A stretch of 19,851 bases of DNA from JBDTRY01 sp039931435 (lineage in GTDB: Bacteria > Acidobacteriota > Thermoanaerobaculia > Gp7-AA8), in the NCBI GenBank assembly GCA_039931435.1, contig JBDTRY010000048.1, forward strand, positions 1-19,851, given 5' to 3'. Each line of letters starts with the position of its first letter. Position 1 is the first letter of the stretch. The notes below the pieces were generated by a model. It saw nothing but the letters and a program-made list of their open reading frames with translations. It was not told the DNA's origin and made no database searches. Both the position numbers and the translations under genes were made by a program. Below are positions 7,113-14,141 of the stretch, one piece after another.

Positions 7113-8919
7113 GCTCGCCCTCCTCGGACCGCGGCTGGCCCAACGGGGCGTCAGCCGGAATGACGGCCTGAAATGTGGAGCCCTTCCCTTCGGCGCTGGT
7201 GACCGTACAGTTTCCGCCCAGTAGTCCCACCAGCGCATTCACGATAGCCAGACCGAGGCCGGTGCCACCGAATTTTCGTGTGGAGGAAATGTCGCCCTGC
7301 CGGAAGGGTTCAAAAATGTGTGCGGCCTGTTGAGAAGTAAGCCCGATTCCCGTATCGGAGACCTCGAAGATCATCGTACCGCCTTCGCGTTTCACGTTGA
7401 GAGAGACCTCTCCATGCTCGGTAAATTTGTTTGCATTCTCTAACAGTTTTACGAGCGCCCGGCGAATCTTCTCGGGATCCGACTGCATGGAGCCAGCGTT
7501 TGTCTGGCAATCGAAGTGAAATTGGTTGCCCCTGGCGGCCAGCAAGGGTTTCATTCGCCCGGCGATGTCGCTGGCAAAATCAGCGACGTCAAAGTTGTCG
7601 ATGTTCAACTCCATTCTCCCCGCCTGGATTCGTGAGATTTCGAGAATGTCATTGATCATACCCAGCAGCCTTTCTCCCGAATGACGAATTTTCTCGGCGT
7701 CTGCAGAAAGATCCTCGCGATCAATGGCCTTCATCTCCTCCTCGATCATCTCGCTGTATCCAATCACCGCGTTCAATGGAGTACGCAGCTCGTGGCTCAT
7801 ATTGGCCAGGAAGCGGCTTTTGCCGAAGTTCGCCTCTTCGGCTGCGTCGCGGGCCCGTATCAACTCCTTCTCGGCCGCCTTTTTGGCCGTGACGTCACGG
7901 AATGAAAAGACCGCGCCGCGTAATTCGCCGTCCTCGTGCATCGGCGCGCTGGTGAACTCCACCGGAACCGTCTCCCCATCGGGTCGCAGGAACCCGGGGT
8001 GCTCACCTCGCTGTTCCGTTCCCGATCGCAACGCGGCCACCAGGGGACATCCGCGCCCCTCACAGAGACCACCCTCGTCTCCGAGATGCGGCGCGAGATC
8101 GTGCCCGGGACGGCCGATGAGGGCCTGAACCGTCGAACCCACCACATTTGCCGCTCGTGAGTTCGCAAAAACGATCACTCCCTCCAGATCGACACCGACA
8201 ATGCCTTCCCCTGCCGACTCCAGAATCAGATCATTGCGACGCATAATCCGTTGCAGTTCGGATTGCGAGTTCTGCAGGTGCTCCGACTGATCTCGAAGGT
8301 CGGCAGCGAACTTTTGCGTACGGGCAACGGCATCCGTCAGGCGACGATTCCGGCGATCGGAGACGCGCGCCACCGCGGCCGTGTAAATTACCTCTGCCCA
8401 GAGGATGCCGAACTTGGCAATCTCGCGCTGCCAATCCATGGGGGTCCCGCTTCGGGCGATCCAGACCATCATCACTGCATACGCGGCGATCGCTGCATGT
8501 CCGAGAAACAATGCTCTTCGAAACGACGTCTGGGTTTGATCCGCGACTCGCAGGATGGGGAGAAAGAAGAGAAGACTGCGCTCCCCGCCCGAGATGTATA
8601 CGGCAAATGTGAGAGGAACGATATCGGTGAGCACAAGGGCGGAAGCCAGAGTTGGAAAGCGCCTGACGAAGACCTTCAGAATCAGCCACGACAGGGTGCA
8701 ATAGAGCAGGAAAAGTCCCGAGGTCAGGACAAACGTCTCAACTCCCGTCTCGTGCAGGACAAAACGGTTGTGAAGGCCAACGGCAACGGCAATTGAAGAA
8801 AAGGCCACGAGGCGCAGGATGGAGTTGGGTCCGGTTTCCTGCCGATACACGGACTCCCTGTGGCCTTCCGCCTCCATTACCCGACCCGCGTCGCGCACAG
8901 TGCCTTGACCAGCGTCCAC
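7102..8919 (-). CDS. Membrane PAS-domain sensor histidine kinase
   Basis: The product has about six N-terminal transmembrane segments of no family I can name (for example AFSSIAVAVGLHNRFVL, FVLTSGLFLLYCTLSWLIL, HAAIAAYAVMMVWIA). A coiled linker leads to a PAS domain (about residues 228-346: ILESAGEGIVGVDLEGVIVF through FSFRDVTAKK). Then come HisKA with H376 (SHELRTPLNAVIGYSEM) and an HATPase with LLENANKF, DTGIGLT and GGTGLGLAIV. The PAS carries a Cys pair (LCEGRGCP) seen in some PAS sensors. The start is uncertain: GTG at 8919 lies two bases past the upstream stop, and ATG at 8877 is also possible. ATG 9021 is rejected because it would overlap the anti-sigma kinase by 100 bases. No receiver is fused; likely partners are the two receivers in the same operon. 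Confidence 0.9.
   Translation of the reverse strand: MDAGQGTVRDAGRVMEAEGHRESVYRQETGPNSILRLVAFSSIAVAVGLHNRFVLHETGVETFVLTSGLFLLYCTLSWLILKVFVRRFPTLASALVLTDIVPLTFAVYISGGERSLLFFLPILRVADQTQTSFRRALFLGHAAIAAYAVMMVWIARSGTPMDWQREIAKFGILWAEVIYTAAVARVSDRRNRRLTDAVARTQKFAADLRDQSEHLQNSQSELQRIMRRNDLILESAGEGIVGVDLEGVIVFANSRAANVVGSTVQALIGRPGHDLAPHLGDEGGLCEGRGCPLVAALRSGTEQRGEHPGFLRPDGETVPVEFTSAPMHEDGELRGAVFSFRDVTAKKAAEKELIRARDAAEEANFGKSRFLANMSHELRTPLNAVIGYSEMIEEEMKAIDREDLSADAEKIRHSGERLLGMINDILEISRIQAGRMELNIDNFDVADFASDIAGRMKPLLAARGNQFHFDCQTNAGSMQSDPEKIRRALVKLLENANKFTEHGEVSLNVKREGGTMIFEVSDTGIGLTSQQAAHIFEPFRQGDISSTRKFGGTGLGLAIVNALVGLLGGNCTVTSAEGKGSTFQAVIPADAPLGQPRSEEGERGR
7119..7124 (-). promoter_or_regulatory. 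Ribosome binding site fixing the MASE2 kinase start
   Basis: AGGAGG on the minus strand, six bases before GTG 7112, inside the 3' end of the upstream kinase gene. It decides the start of the downstream kinase against the longer ATG at 7238. Confidence 0.85.
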
Positions 8920-8921
8920 AA

Positions 8922-9353
8922 TCAAGCACGCAAGAGGTTTTTCGTCAGAGTCAGCTCGTTTCCTCCGTCCGCCGTCTCCTTGTGCTGAACTCCATCCATC
9001 ATGGAGCGGATGAGGTGCCATCCGTACCCTCCGATTTCACGCCGTTGCCAGTCCGAGGTGGTATCCGGCTGTTCCAGGCTGTCAGGGGTGAAGGAGGGGG
9101 CGGAGTCGGTGAGGATCACGACGATTTTTTCGTCGTCCCGGAGAAGTCGCAGCGCGATCGGTCCGGGCTGGCCGCAGTAACCATGATTGAGGATATTCAG
9201 CGACGCTTCCTCGACCGCCAGGCGCACAGCGTAACTCACTTCGTGATCCGCGCCGACCGCGACGCAGGCGGCAATGACCGCCTCGATCATCGCGGCGATC
9301 GTCTTCCGCGTTGCCGGTCCGTGGAGGTCCAGCAGTTCCAATTGAGGATCCAT
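8922..9353 (-). CDS. RsbW/SpoIIAB-like anti-sigma factor serine kinase
   Basis: This 143-residue cytoplasmic protein has a GHKL ATPase fold of the anti-sigma type: an N-box VEEASLNILNHGY (E49, N53), the ATP-lid region VVILTDSAPSFTP (D83) and a glycine motif GGYGWHLIRSMMD (108-120). RsbW-type proteins bind a sigma factor or another target and phosphorylate their STAS antagonist. It follows a STAS gene by 53 bases, the usual rsbV-rsbW pairing. No sigma factor gene follows, as it does in the Bacillus sigB operon; a histidine kinase comes next. The target is therefore encoded elsewhere or is not a sigma factor. The ATG at 9353 is clear, though the ribosome site is weak. Confidence 0.92.
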   Translation of the reverse strand: MDPQLELLDLHGPATRKTIAAMIEAVIAACVAVGADHEVSYAVRLAVEEASLNILNHGYCGQPGPIALRLLRDDEKIVVILTDSAPSFTPDSLEQPDTTSDWQRREIGGYGWHLIRSMMDGVQHKETADGGNELTLTKNLLRA

Positions 9354-9406
9354 CCGTTTGTCGGCGGTGCCCTCAGCGGAATTCCCCGGAACTCATCGCC
9401 CCGAGT

Positions 9407-9745
9407 TCATGCCGTTGCGGCACGAAGCGCATCGTCGTCGTCGAAGACGATGGGCATTACGTGGTTGACGCCGGTTGTGAAAAGAACCGTTCGCACGACG
9501 TCCTGCGGATTGAGCAGGACGAGTTTGCCCCCCTTCGAAGCGATCGCCTTTCCGGTCGTCACCAGGGCGCGAACTCCGATTGACGACAGGTAGTCGATCC
9601 CGGACAGATCGAGAATCGCTGAAGACTTGATGGTCTCGGCAAGCGAGGCAAAGCGGCTTTCGAGATCGGGAGTGGACTGGAAATCGAGCGAACCACTGAT
9701 GACTATTCGGGTCACTCCGTCCTTCTCGAGGCTCGTTATCTCCAT
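9407..9745 (-). CDS. STAS-domain anti-sigma factor antagonist, first gene of the operon
   Basis: The 112-residue single STAS domain has ILDLSGIDYLSSIGVRALV, with S55 the expected phosphorylated residue and S54 adjacent. Directly upstream of the RsbW-like gene, it is the probable cognate antagonist. The ATG at 9745 has AGGAGGAG in its leader. It is the first gene of the nine-gene minus-strand run, preceded by a 173-base intergenic space with an 18-bp perfect inverted repeat. Having two STAS proteins and one kinase in an operon suggests either competition or different phosphatase or kinase specificity. Confidence 0.93.
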   Translation of the reverse strand: MEITSLEKDGVTRIVISGSLDFQSTPDLESRFASLAETIKSSAILDLSGIDYLSSIGVRALVTTGKAIASKGGKLVLLNPQDVVRTVLFTTGVNHVMPIVFDDDDALRAATA

Positions 9746-9793
9746 GTCCTGGCTCCTCCTGCTTCGGTTAGGCGAATGCTAACACGTGCCGGT

Positions 9794-9837
9794 GGCCGGA
9801 TCGGAATGCGCAGTTCTTCGCGCATTCCGATCCGGCC
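9794..9837. promoter_or_regulatory. 18-bp perfect inverted repeat between two minus-strand genes
   Basis: The arms 9794-9811 (GGCCGGATCGGAATGCGC) and 9820-9837 are exact reverse complements, separated by eight bases (AGTTCTTC). It sits 82 bases after the stop of the IPT/TIG gene and 49 bases before the ATG of the partner-switching operon. On the minus strand it is not followed by a T-run, so it may be a terminator of the IPT gene that does not need U-residues, or a regulatory structure of the operon leader. Next to it are a CACGTG palindrome (9784-9789) and a small GTTAG/CTAAC dyad (9767-9771 with 9779-9783). Confidence 0.7.
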
Positions 9838-9918
9838 TGCAGTCGCAGACCCACCTTGAGGAAGAGTGAAGCGTACGACTTCAGTTTCAGGTCGCCACCA
9901 GGCCGTATCAGGGATCCC

Positions 9919-11022
9919 TCACTGCGGAGTCACCGTCGTCACCACCTGCGTGTCATTGTTAGTCACGGAAACGAAGGCCCAGAAGCGCAACCCCGGCGTG
10001 AGCGGAGTGAGGAGGACGTGAAATCGATCGATCTGCGCTCCGGCGGGAAGCATGGCAGTCACGACCCTGTCCAGATCTCCAAGGTAGGCGAATCCGGGTC
10101 GTATTGGAAATGGATCGGGAAGGATCGTGACAATGGAGTACTCCGTGGTAATCGTTGCCGAGGCAATCGTCTCGCCGGTAACGCCATCGAGAATGGTCAT
10201 GGCCACCTGAGCACTGCGATGCTGGTCGGGGTCGTAGACGCGCAGCGCCACACGTTGGCGTCCATGGAGGGGCACGTTCAGCAGCGCGATCTGATCCGTC
10301 CTGAACTCGCACTCGCGTACCACCGGAATTTCCGTTCCGAAGTTCTCCTGGGAGCGCGACGTGTCGAAGACGCGCGATCCGAAGGCCAGTTGACCGGCGA
10401 ACCGCCGCCGAGGGTAATAGATCAATCCGGCCGGGTCCTGGAATCCATCCACGCACACCTCGCGGGTACTCCGCGGTTCCACCGTATTGGATACTCCGCA
10501 GCCACACACGGAAGGGCATGCAGAACGCGGATCGCCTTCGAAGATCGGCTGGGCCGAGTCGACCGGCTCATCACCGGAGTTGTAGACCGAAATCTTTGTA
10601 TCCCATTCGGAGCCAAGAGCGCCGAGACCTGAAAACACAATGGGAAACAACACCTTTTCGTACCCATTCGGGTCTGGAGCATTTGGGTCGTAGATGAAGC
10701 CGTTCGGAACGAGGACCTGCGGCCCTCCGCAGGTTTGTACGAGGACATCCACGACCCCCGGTTCATGCTGGGGAGTGACGGCGGTGATTTTCTTGGTGGT
10801 TTCGTCGACAGTCACGCTCGTCGCCGCCACCCCGCCGAAAAATAGTTCGGTCCCGGGAACGGGGTCAAAACAGAATGGGATGTCGTCCAGTTGGAAAACG
10901 ACTCTGTTACCCCCGAGGGTGGACCCGACGAACGGGGTGATGCTCAGGACCTGGAATGGCTGCGCATGGACAGATGCGCACCAGAATAGGGCGACCAGCA
11001 ACGCCGATGAGTACCGATGCAT
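9919..11022 (-). CDS. Exported IPT/TIG-domain protein of unknown function
   Basis: Starting at ATG 11022, fixed by a perfect AGGAGGT six bases upstream (11029-11035), the product has 367 residues with a signal peptide (MHRYSSALLVALFWCASVHA). Residues about 21-115 look like an IPT/TIG immunoglobulin-like domain (VLSITPFVGSTLGGNRVVF, ITAVTPQHEPGVVDVLV, NGFIYDPNAPD). The rest has no named domain that I recognise; it is rich in beta-type sequence with Cys clusters (ACPSVCGCG, EVCVDGF, ECEF) that probably form disulfides after export. I associate the KVLFPIVFSGLGALGSEWDT.ISVYN segment with secreted proteins of Acidobacteriota, but that is memory rather than a search. It is divergent from the exported protein at 11511. 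A role in surface binding is possible but not shown. Confidence 0.82.
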   Translation of the reverse strand: MHRYSSALLVALFWCASVHAQPFQVLSITPFVGSTLGGNRVVFQLDDIPFCFDPVPGTELFFGGVAATSVTVDETTKKITAVTPQHEPGVVDVLVQTCGGPQVLVPNGFIYDPNAPDPNGYEKVLFPIVFSGLGALGSEWDTKISVYNSGDEPVDSAQPIFEGDPRSACPSVCGCGVSNTVEPRSTREVCVDGFQDPAGLIYYPRRRFAGQLAFGSRVFDTSRSQENFGTEIPVVRECEFRTDQIALLNVPLHGRQRVALRVYDPDQHRSAQVAMTILDGVTGETIASATITTEYSIVTILPDPFPIRPGFAYLGDLDRVVTAMLPAGAQIDRFHVLLTPLTPGLRFWAFVSVTNNDTQVVTTVTPQ

Positions 11023-11510
11023 GGGCTTACCTCCTGATTGTCTCTCTGAAGCGATCGTACATGGTGCGGAGTGCAGCAAACCAGTTTTGGACGTCAACCT
11101 AACGTAACACTTCGCCCGCCGAACACGACCCGCTGTCACGGAATCCCACCTACCTCCGCGATCGACGAGAAGTCGGGCGATCATCGACAGCTCAATTCGT
11201 CGTGACGGTGGATCCCCGCAGCGTCAATGACTCGCGCGTCTTTGACCGTATTTCCCCGGCTGGAGCTGCTGCATTACGGGTCCGGCACAGGCAAAGGTCA
11301 CAACGATTACAGAGATCAGACGCCCCCTCCGAGCGGGACGCCAGACACTCCAGCCTCCGTTGTGGGCTGCTCCTCATCCTACCGTGTCCGCCGGGACGCC
11401 CATGAGTTCGCGGTACGTGCGGGCAGGCTCGTCTCCGATCGTGTGACAGGCCTACCCGTCGTCAGTTCGCTTTTCGGTTGGTGCGGTGTCCAACAAGTGA
11501 GGAGAAAACA
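11023..11510. other. Divergent intergenic region, no gene or promoter recognised
   Basis: This 488-base stretch separates two divergent secreted-protein genes and must carry their promoters. Strong ribosome sites lie at both ends (11029-11035 minus, 11499-11504 plus). Open frames inside it lack protein-like composition and extend only as by-products of high GC. I see no RNA gene, array or clear -35/-10 pair; a lone TTGACC occurs at 11240-11245. Confidence 0.6.
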
Positions 11511-12341
11511 ATGAACCACGCTTCATCCAATTGCACAGCCCTTCTGATATCGATTCTGCTCGCCGCAAGTCTGCAGGCTTCCAACACCAACGGATTCGGA
11601 CTGGACGTTTTGACCGATGGTGGGGAGCGACAGGAATTCAATCATCGCGGAACCGTCTATATCCAGGCGCTGCGGGGTGAGAGCTACGAACTGCGAATCA
11701 CCAACCCCACTCCCTACCGCGTGGCGGTTGCCCTCTCCGTCGACGGGTTGAACACGATCGACGCCAACCACACGGATGTCTGGAGTGCCTCGAAGTGGGT
11801 GCTCGAACCATATGGCTCGGCGGTCATCTCCGGATGGCAGATCAATAACGCTCAGGCCCGGCGATTCTTCTTTACTGGCGAGCGTGGCTCATACGGAGCG
11901 GCCATAGGGCAAACCGCCAACCTCGGCGTAATCGAAGCCGTCTATTTCCGGGAACGGCAACCGATCATCACCTACGAGCCGTACCGCGAATGGCCGAAAG
12001 AGGACCGGAAGTCCGGCGCCCGAGATCAGGCCCAGGCGCCATCGCCTCCCTCCGAACACTCATCGCAGACCGGAAAGCAGGCTGCGCCTCAAAGCGCGGG
12101 TGCGCTGTCCGACGAGTACGCTGCTACGGGGATGGGAGATCGGACGGACCACGAGATTCAGAGCGTTCGCATCCAGCTTGAGCGCCAGCCACTGGCCTCC
12201 GTGCGACTGCGCTACGAGTACCGCGATCAGCTCGTGAAACTGGGAGTGATTCCCTCCGCTGAAGAACCGCTCCGACGAAGGGAAAGCGCCCAGGGGTTCG
12301 AAGGTTTCTGTCCAGTGCCGGCGGAGGTCCGCCGAAACTAA
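11511..12341 (+). CDS. Exported protein of unknown function
   Basis: From ATG 11511 (GAGGAG at 11499-11504, six-base spacer) the product has 276 residues. The longer in-frame start at 11478 is rejected because it would bury the signal peptide MNHASSNCTALLISILLAASLQA. The mature N-terminal half (about 25-150) reads like a compact beta domain: YIQALRGESYELRITNPTP, VAVALSVDGLNTIDA, SKWVLEPYGSAVISGWQ, ARRFFFTGERGSYG. A low-complexity Pro/Ser/Gln linker follows, then a C-terminal part with IQSVRIQLERQPLASVRLRYEYRD. I recall similar VDGLNTIDA...WVLEPY domains in uncharacterised exported bacterial proteins but cannot name a family. The codon use and reading frame are convincing. It is convergent with the PIG-L gene, with 70 bases between and no clear terminator. 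Confidence 0.8.
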   Translation: MNHASSNCTALLISILLAASLQASNTNGFGLDVLTDGGERQEFNHRGTVYIQALRGESYELRITNPTPYRVAVALSVDGLNTIDANHTDVWSASKWVLEPYGSAVISGWQINNAQARRFFFTGERGSYGAAIGQTANLGVIEAVYFRERQPIITYEPYREWPKEDRKSGARDQAQAPSPPSEHSSQTGKQAAPQSAGALSDEYAATGMGDRTDHEIQSVRIQLERQPLASVRLRYEYRDQLVKLGVIPSAEEPLRRRESAQGFEGFCPVPAEVRRN

Positions 12342-12411
12342 GCGAAGTCCGAGGGACGGGATCGCAGACCCGCGGCGCCGGGAACAGACCTTACTGAAAG
12401 CGTCCAGCCGT

Positions 12412-13596
12412 TCACGGACCGCACTTCAAGTAGCGCGGATCGGCGGGATCGAGGCGCCAGGGTGCCAGCAGAAAGAGCCTGCGGTCGGGTGCAGCCACAT
12501 TCGCGAACGCACCGGCCAGATTCTGACTGGGATGTGCTTTGGCTACATTCACAACAAAATCCCAGAGCTTCGCGGATCCAAAGGAAGCATTGAGATCGAC
12601 GCTGGTGATCGAGGCGGGATCATCGGCTGCGGGAATGATAATCGGAATCGACCAGCCCGGCGGGAACTCGACGACATCCTCGAGCAACCAGAGCTGCGGC
12701 GCATCGGCGCCCATCGCTGCGACAGCTTCTGCGGTGAGCTCTCCAACAGCTCGATGATCGGGATGACAGGTGCTTCCATGCCTTGGGTCGAACGTGAACA
12801 CCACGTCGGCAGATCTGGCGCGAAAGATGGCAATGAGAGTATCGACGAGGTTCTGACGTCCGCCGGCTGCAGCACTCCATTGTTGAAGCACTACAGCGGG
12901 CGATCCGCCGCTGCCATCCGGCAGATCCCCGACTCTCGCTTCGGCGTGGATGACGGCCGCCGCATCGCGGAACTCAGCTTCGCGAACCGTACCCAGGTCG
13001 GGCAGGCAACCGCCGGAAAGTGAGCACTCCCCCTTCTCTCCACGCGTGGCTGTGACAAGGGTGCAGGTCGCCGCACCATCGACACAGTCGCGACCCATCA
13101 GGCCGGCAATGAGTATCTCGTCGTCCGGGTGCGCGCCGACCCAGACCAGGCTCGCGCCCTGCGGCGGCCGCGGAGGCATGGGAACTGCGCCCCGGTTCCG
13201 TGGCAGGCGCACGATGGTCTGAATCCTGGCGACATTATTCGCAGGATTGAGCTCAGCGCCCTGAGGATTGATCTGGCCGACCGCGGTGATCAGGCGCGCC
13301 TGCAGCGGTGCGCGCACCACGATCTCCACGATAAAACCGGGCGGATACGGACCGAAGGCCAGCACTCCGGGACCAGCCTGAGCGAACGGCATCGATGCTC
13401 TCACGACCGTGAGGTCCGCCGGGATGGTCAACGTCAGAGCACCGGTACCGCCAAGAAAGTAGGAGTAATCTTCGCCTGCCTTGACTACATCGGGCCCGGA
13501 AAACGTCACCCGATAGTCCGGTGTAGGAATCCCGCAGGCCCATCCCGTCACCGACAGCAAGCACGCCAGCATGGAGACGAGTACGTATCGAAGCAT
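12412..13596 (-). CDS. Secreted PIG-L (LmbE-like) family deacetylase with an N-terminal beta domain
   Basis: From ATG 13596 the product has 394 residues (a GTG two codons earlier at 13602 is possible). A signal peptide (MLRYVLVSMLACLLSVTGWA) precedes a beta-rich domain at about 28-130 (VTFSGPDVVKAGEDYSYFL...NPQGAELNPANNVARI), similar to DUF11/CARDB-like modules. From about 148 it is a zinc-dependent PIG-L/LmbE deacetylase: VGAHPDDEILIAG (H156, D158, D159), TATRGEKGEC, REAEFRDAA and the third zinc ligand motif CHPDHRAVG (H278, H281). These enzymes remove N-acetyl groups from sugar conjugates such as GlcNAc-inositol, or act on related amides. Export suggests a periplasmic or extracellular glycan as substrate, unlike cytoplasmic bacillithiol or mycothiol enzymes. 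It is divergent from the Ser/Thr kinase. Confidence 0.88.
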   Translation of the reverse strand: MLRYVLVSMLACLLSVTGWACGIPTPDYRVTFSGPDVVKAGEDYSYFLGGTGALTLTIPADLTVVRASMPFAQAGPGVLAFGPYPPGFIVEIVVRAPLQARLITAVGQINPQGAELNPANNVARIQTIVRLPRNRGAVPMPPRPPQGASLVWVGAHPDDEILIAGLMGRDCVDGAATCTLVTATRGEKGECSLSGGCLPDLGTVREAEFRDAAAVIHAEARVGDLPDGSGGSPAVVLQQWSAAAGGRQNLVDTLIAIFRARSADVVFTFDPRHGSTCHPDHRAVGELTAEAVAAMGADAPQLWLLEDVVEFPPGWSIPIIIPAADDPASITSVDLNASFGSAKLWDFVVNVAKAHPSQNLAGAFANVAAPDRRLFLLAPWRLDPADPRYLKCGP

Positions 13597-14141
13597 GACC
13601 ACTGCTCAAATTGTACGGAGGCCGGACAGAATTCGTTGGATTTACGATGCGAACCCGTAGGTCCCGCGAGGCGCGCACGCGAGCGCGAGACCCGGCGGAA
13701 TCCAGCGCAGGACCGGACGCCTTCGCGAGGCTGGCGGCGAAGCCAGAAACCAGTTCCTGGCTGTGGGGTCGAGTTGAAGAGAGTGGAGAATCGCCGCTCC
13801 CACTCTCTTCTCCCCCGCGCAGTTCACTGTCTGGAACGCACGTGTGGGAACCGAACTGGGGACGACCCCCTGGCGGATGGACCTTCTGATGTCTGATTTC
13901 CGCACATTCCCCAGCGATTGGAGAGGAACCTTTATCGCTACTGGCTTCGCATCTTCCATTCAGAGGGGATTTCTCGTGTCCGCGGTCTTCCTTGGGTAGA
14001 ACCTTGCGTACCGTTTTTGCGAACCGGTAGCCAGAGGTACACCAAACGGGGCCGCGACCACCGACCCCGGTACAACTATTCCGCTGACGTAGAATGGGAA
14101 GGCTTTCGCTGTTGGCATTCGCCCATGGAGGGGCTTGAGCG
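13597..14141. other. Divergent intergenic region between PIG-L and kinase genes
   Basis: These 545 bases hold no credible gene; open frames here are Arg/Pro/Ser-rich and lack ribosome sites. One clear feature is the stem-loop at 13776-13810. The kinase ribosome site lies at 14127-14133. The promoters of both flanking genes must lie here, but I cannot assign them. Confidence 0.55.
13776..13810. promoter_or_regulatory. Stem-loop in the divergent intergenic region
   Basis: The 11-bp arms GAAGAGAGTGG (13776-13786) and CCACTCTCTTC (13800-13810) pair perfectly around a 13-base loop. It lies 180 bases upstream of the PIG-L start and 332 bases upstream of the kinase start. The arms are purine- or pyrimidine-rich and no T-run follows, so its role (operator, leader structure or terminator of an unseen transcript) is open. 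Confidence 0.5.

Noticed and set aside
8920..9021. ATG 9021 as the start of the PAS kinase
   Set aside because: It would overlap the conserved GGYGWHLI end of the RsbW-like gene by 100 bases and add a low-quality Arg/Gly-rich leader.
322..9745. A sigma factor inside the partner-switching operon
   Set aside because: I looked through all genes and gaps; none shows sigma-70 or ECF region 2/4 motifs.
11023..11184. N-terminal extension of the IPT/TIG protein to 11184
   Set aside because: The signal peptide and perfect AGGAGGT site place the start at 11022.
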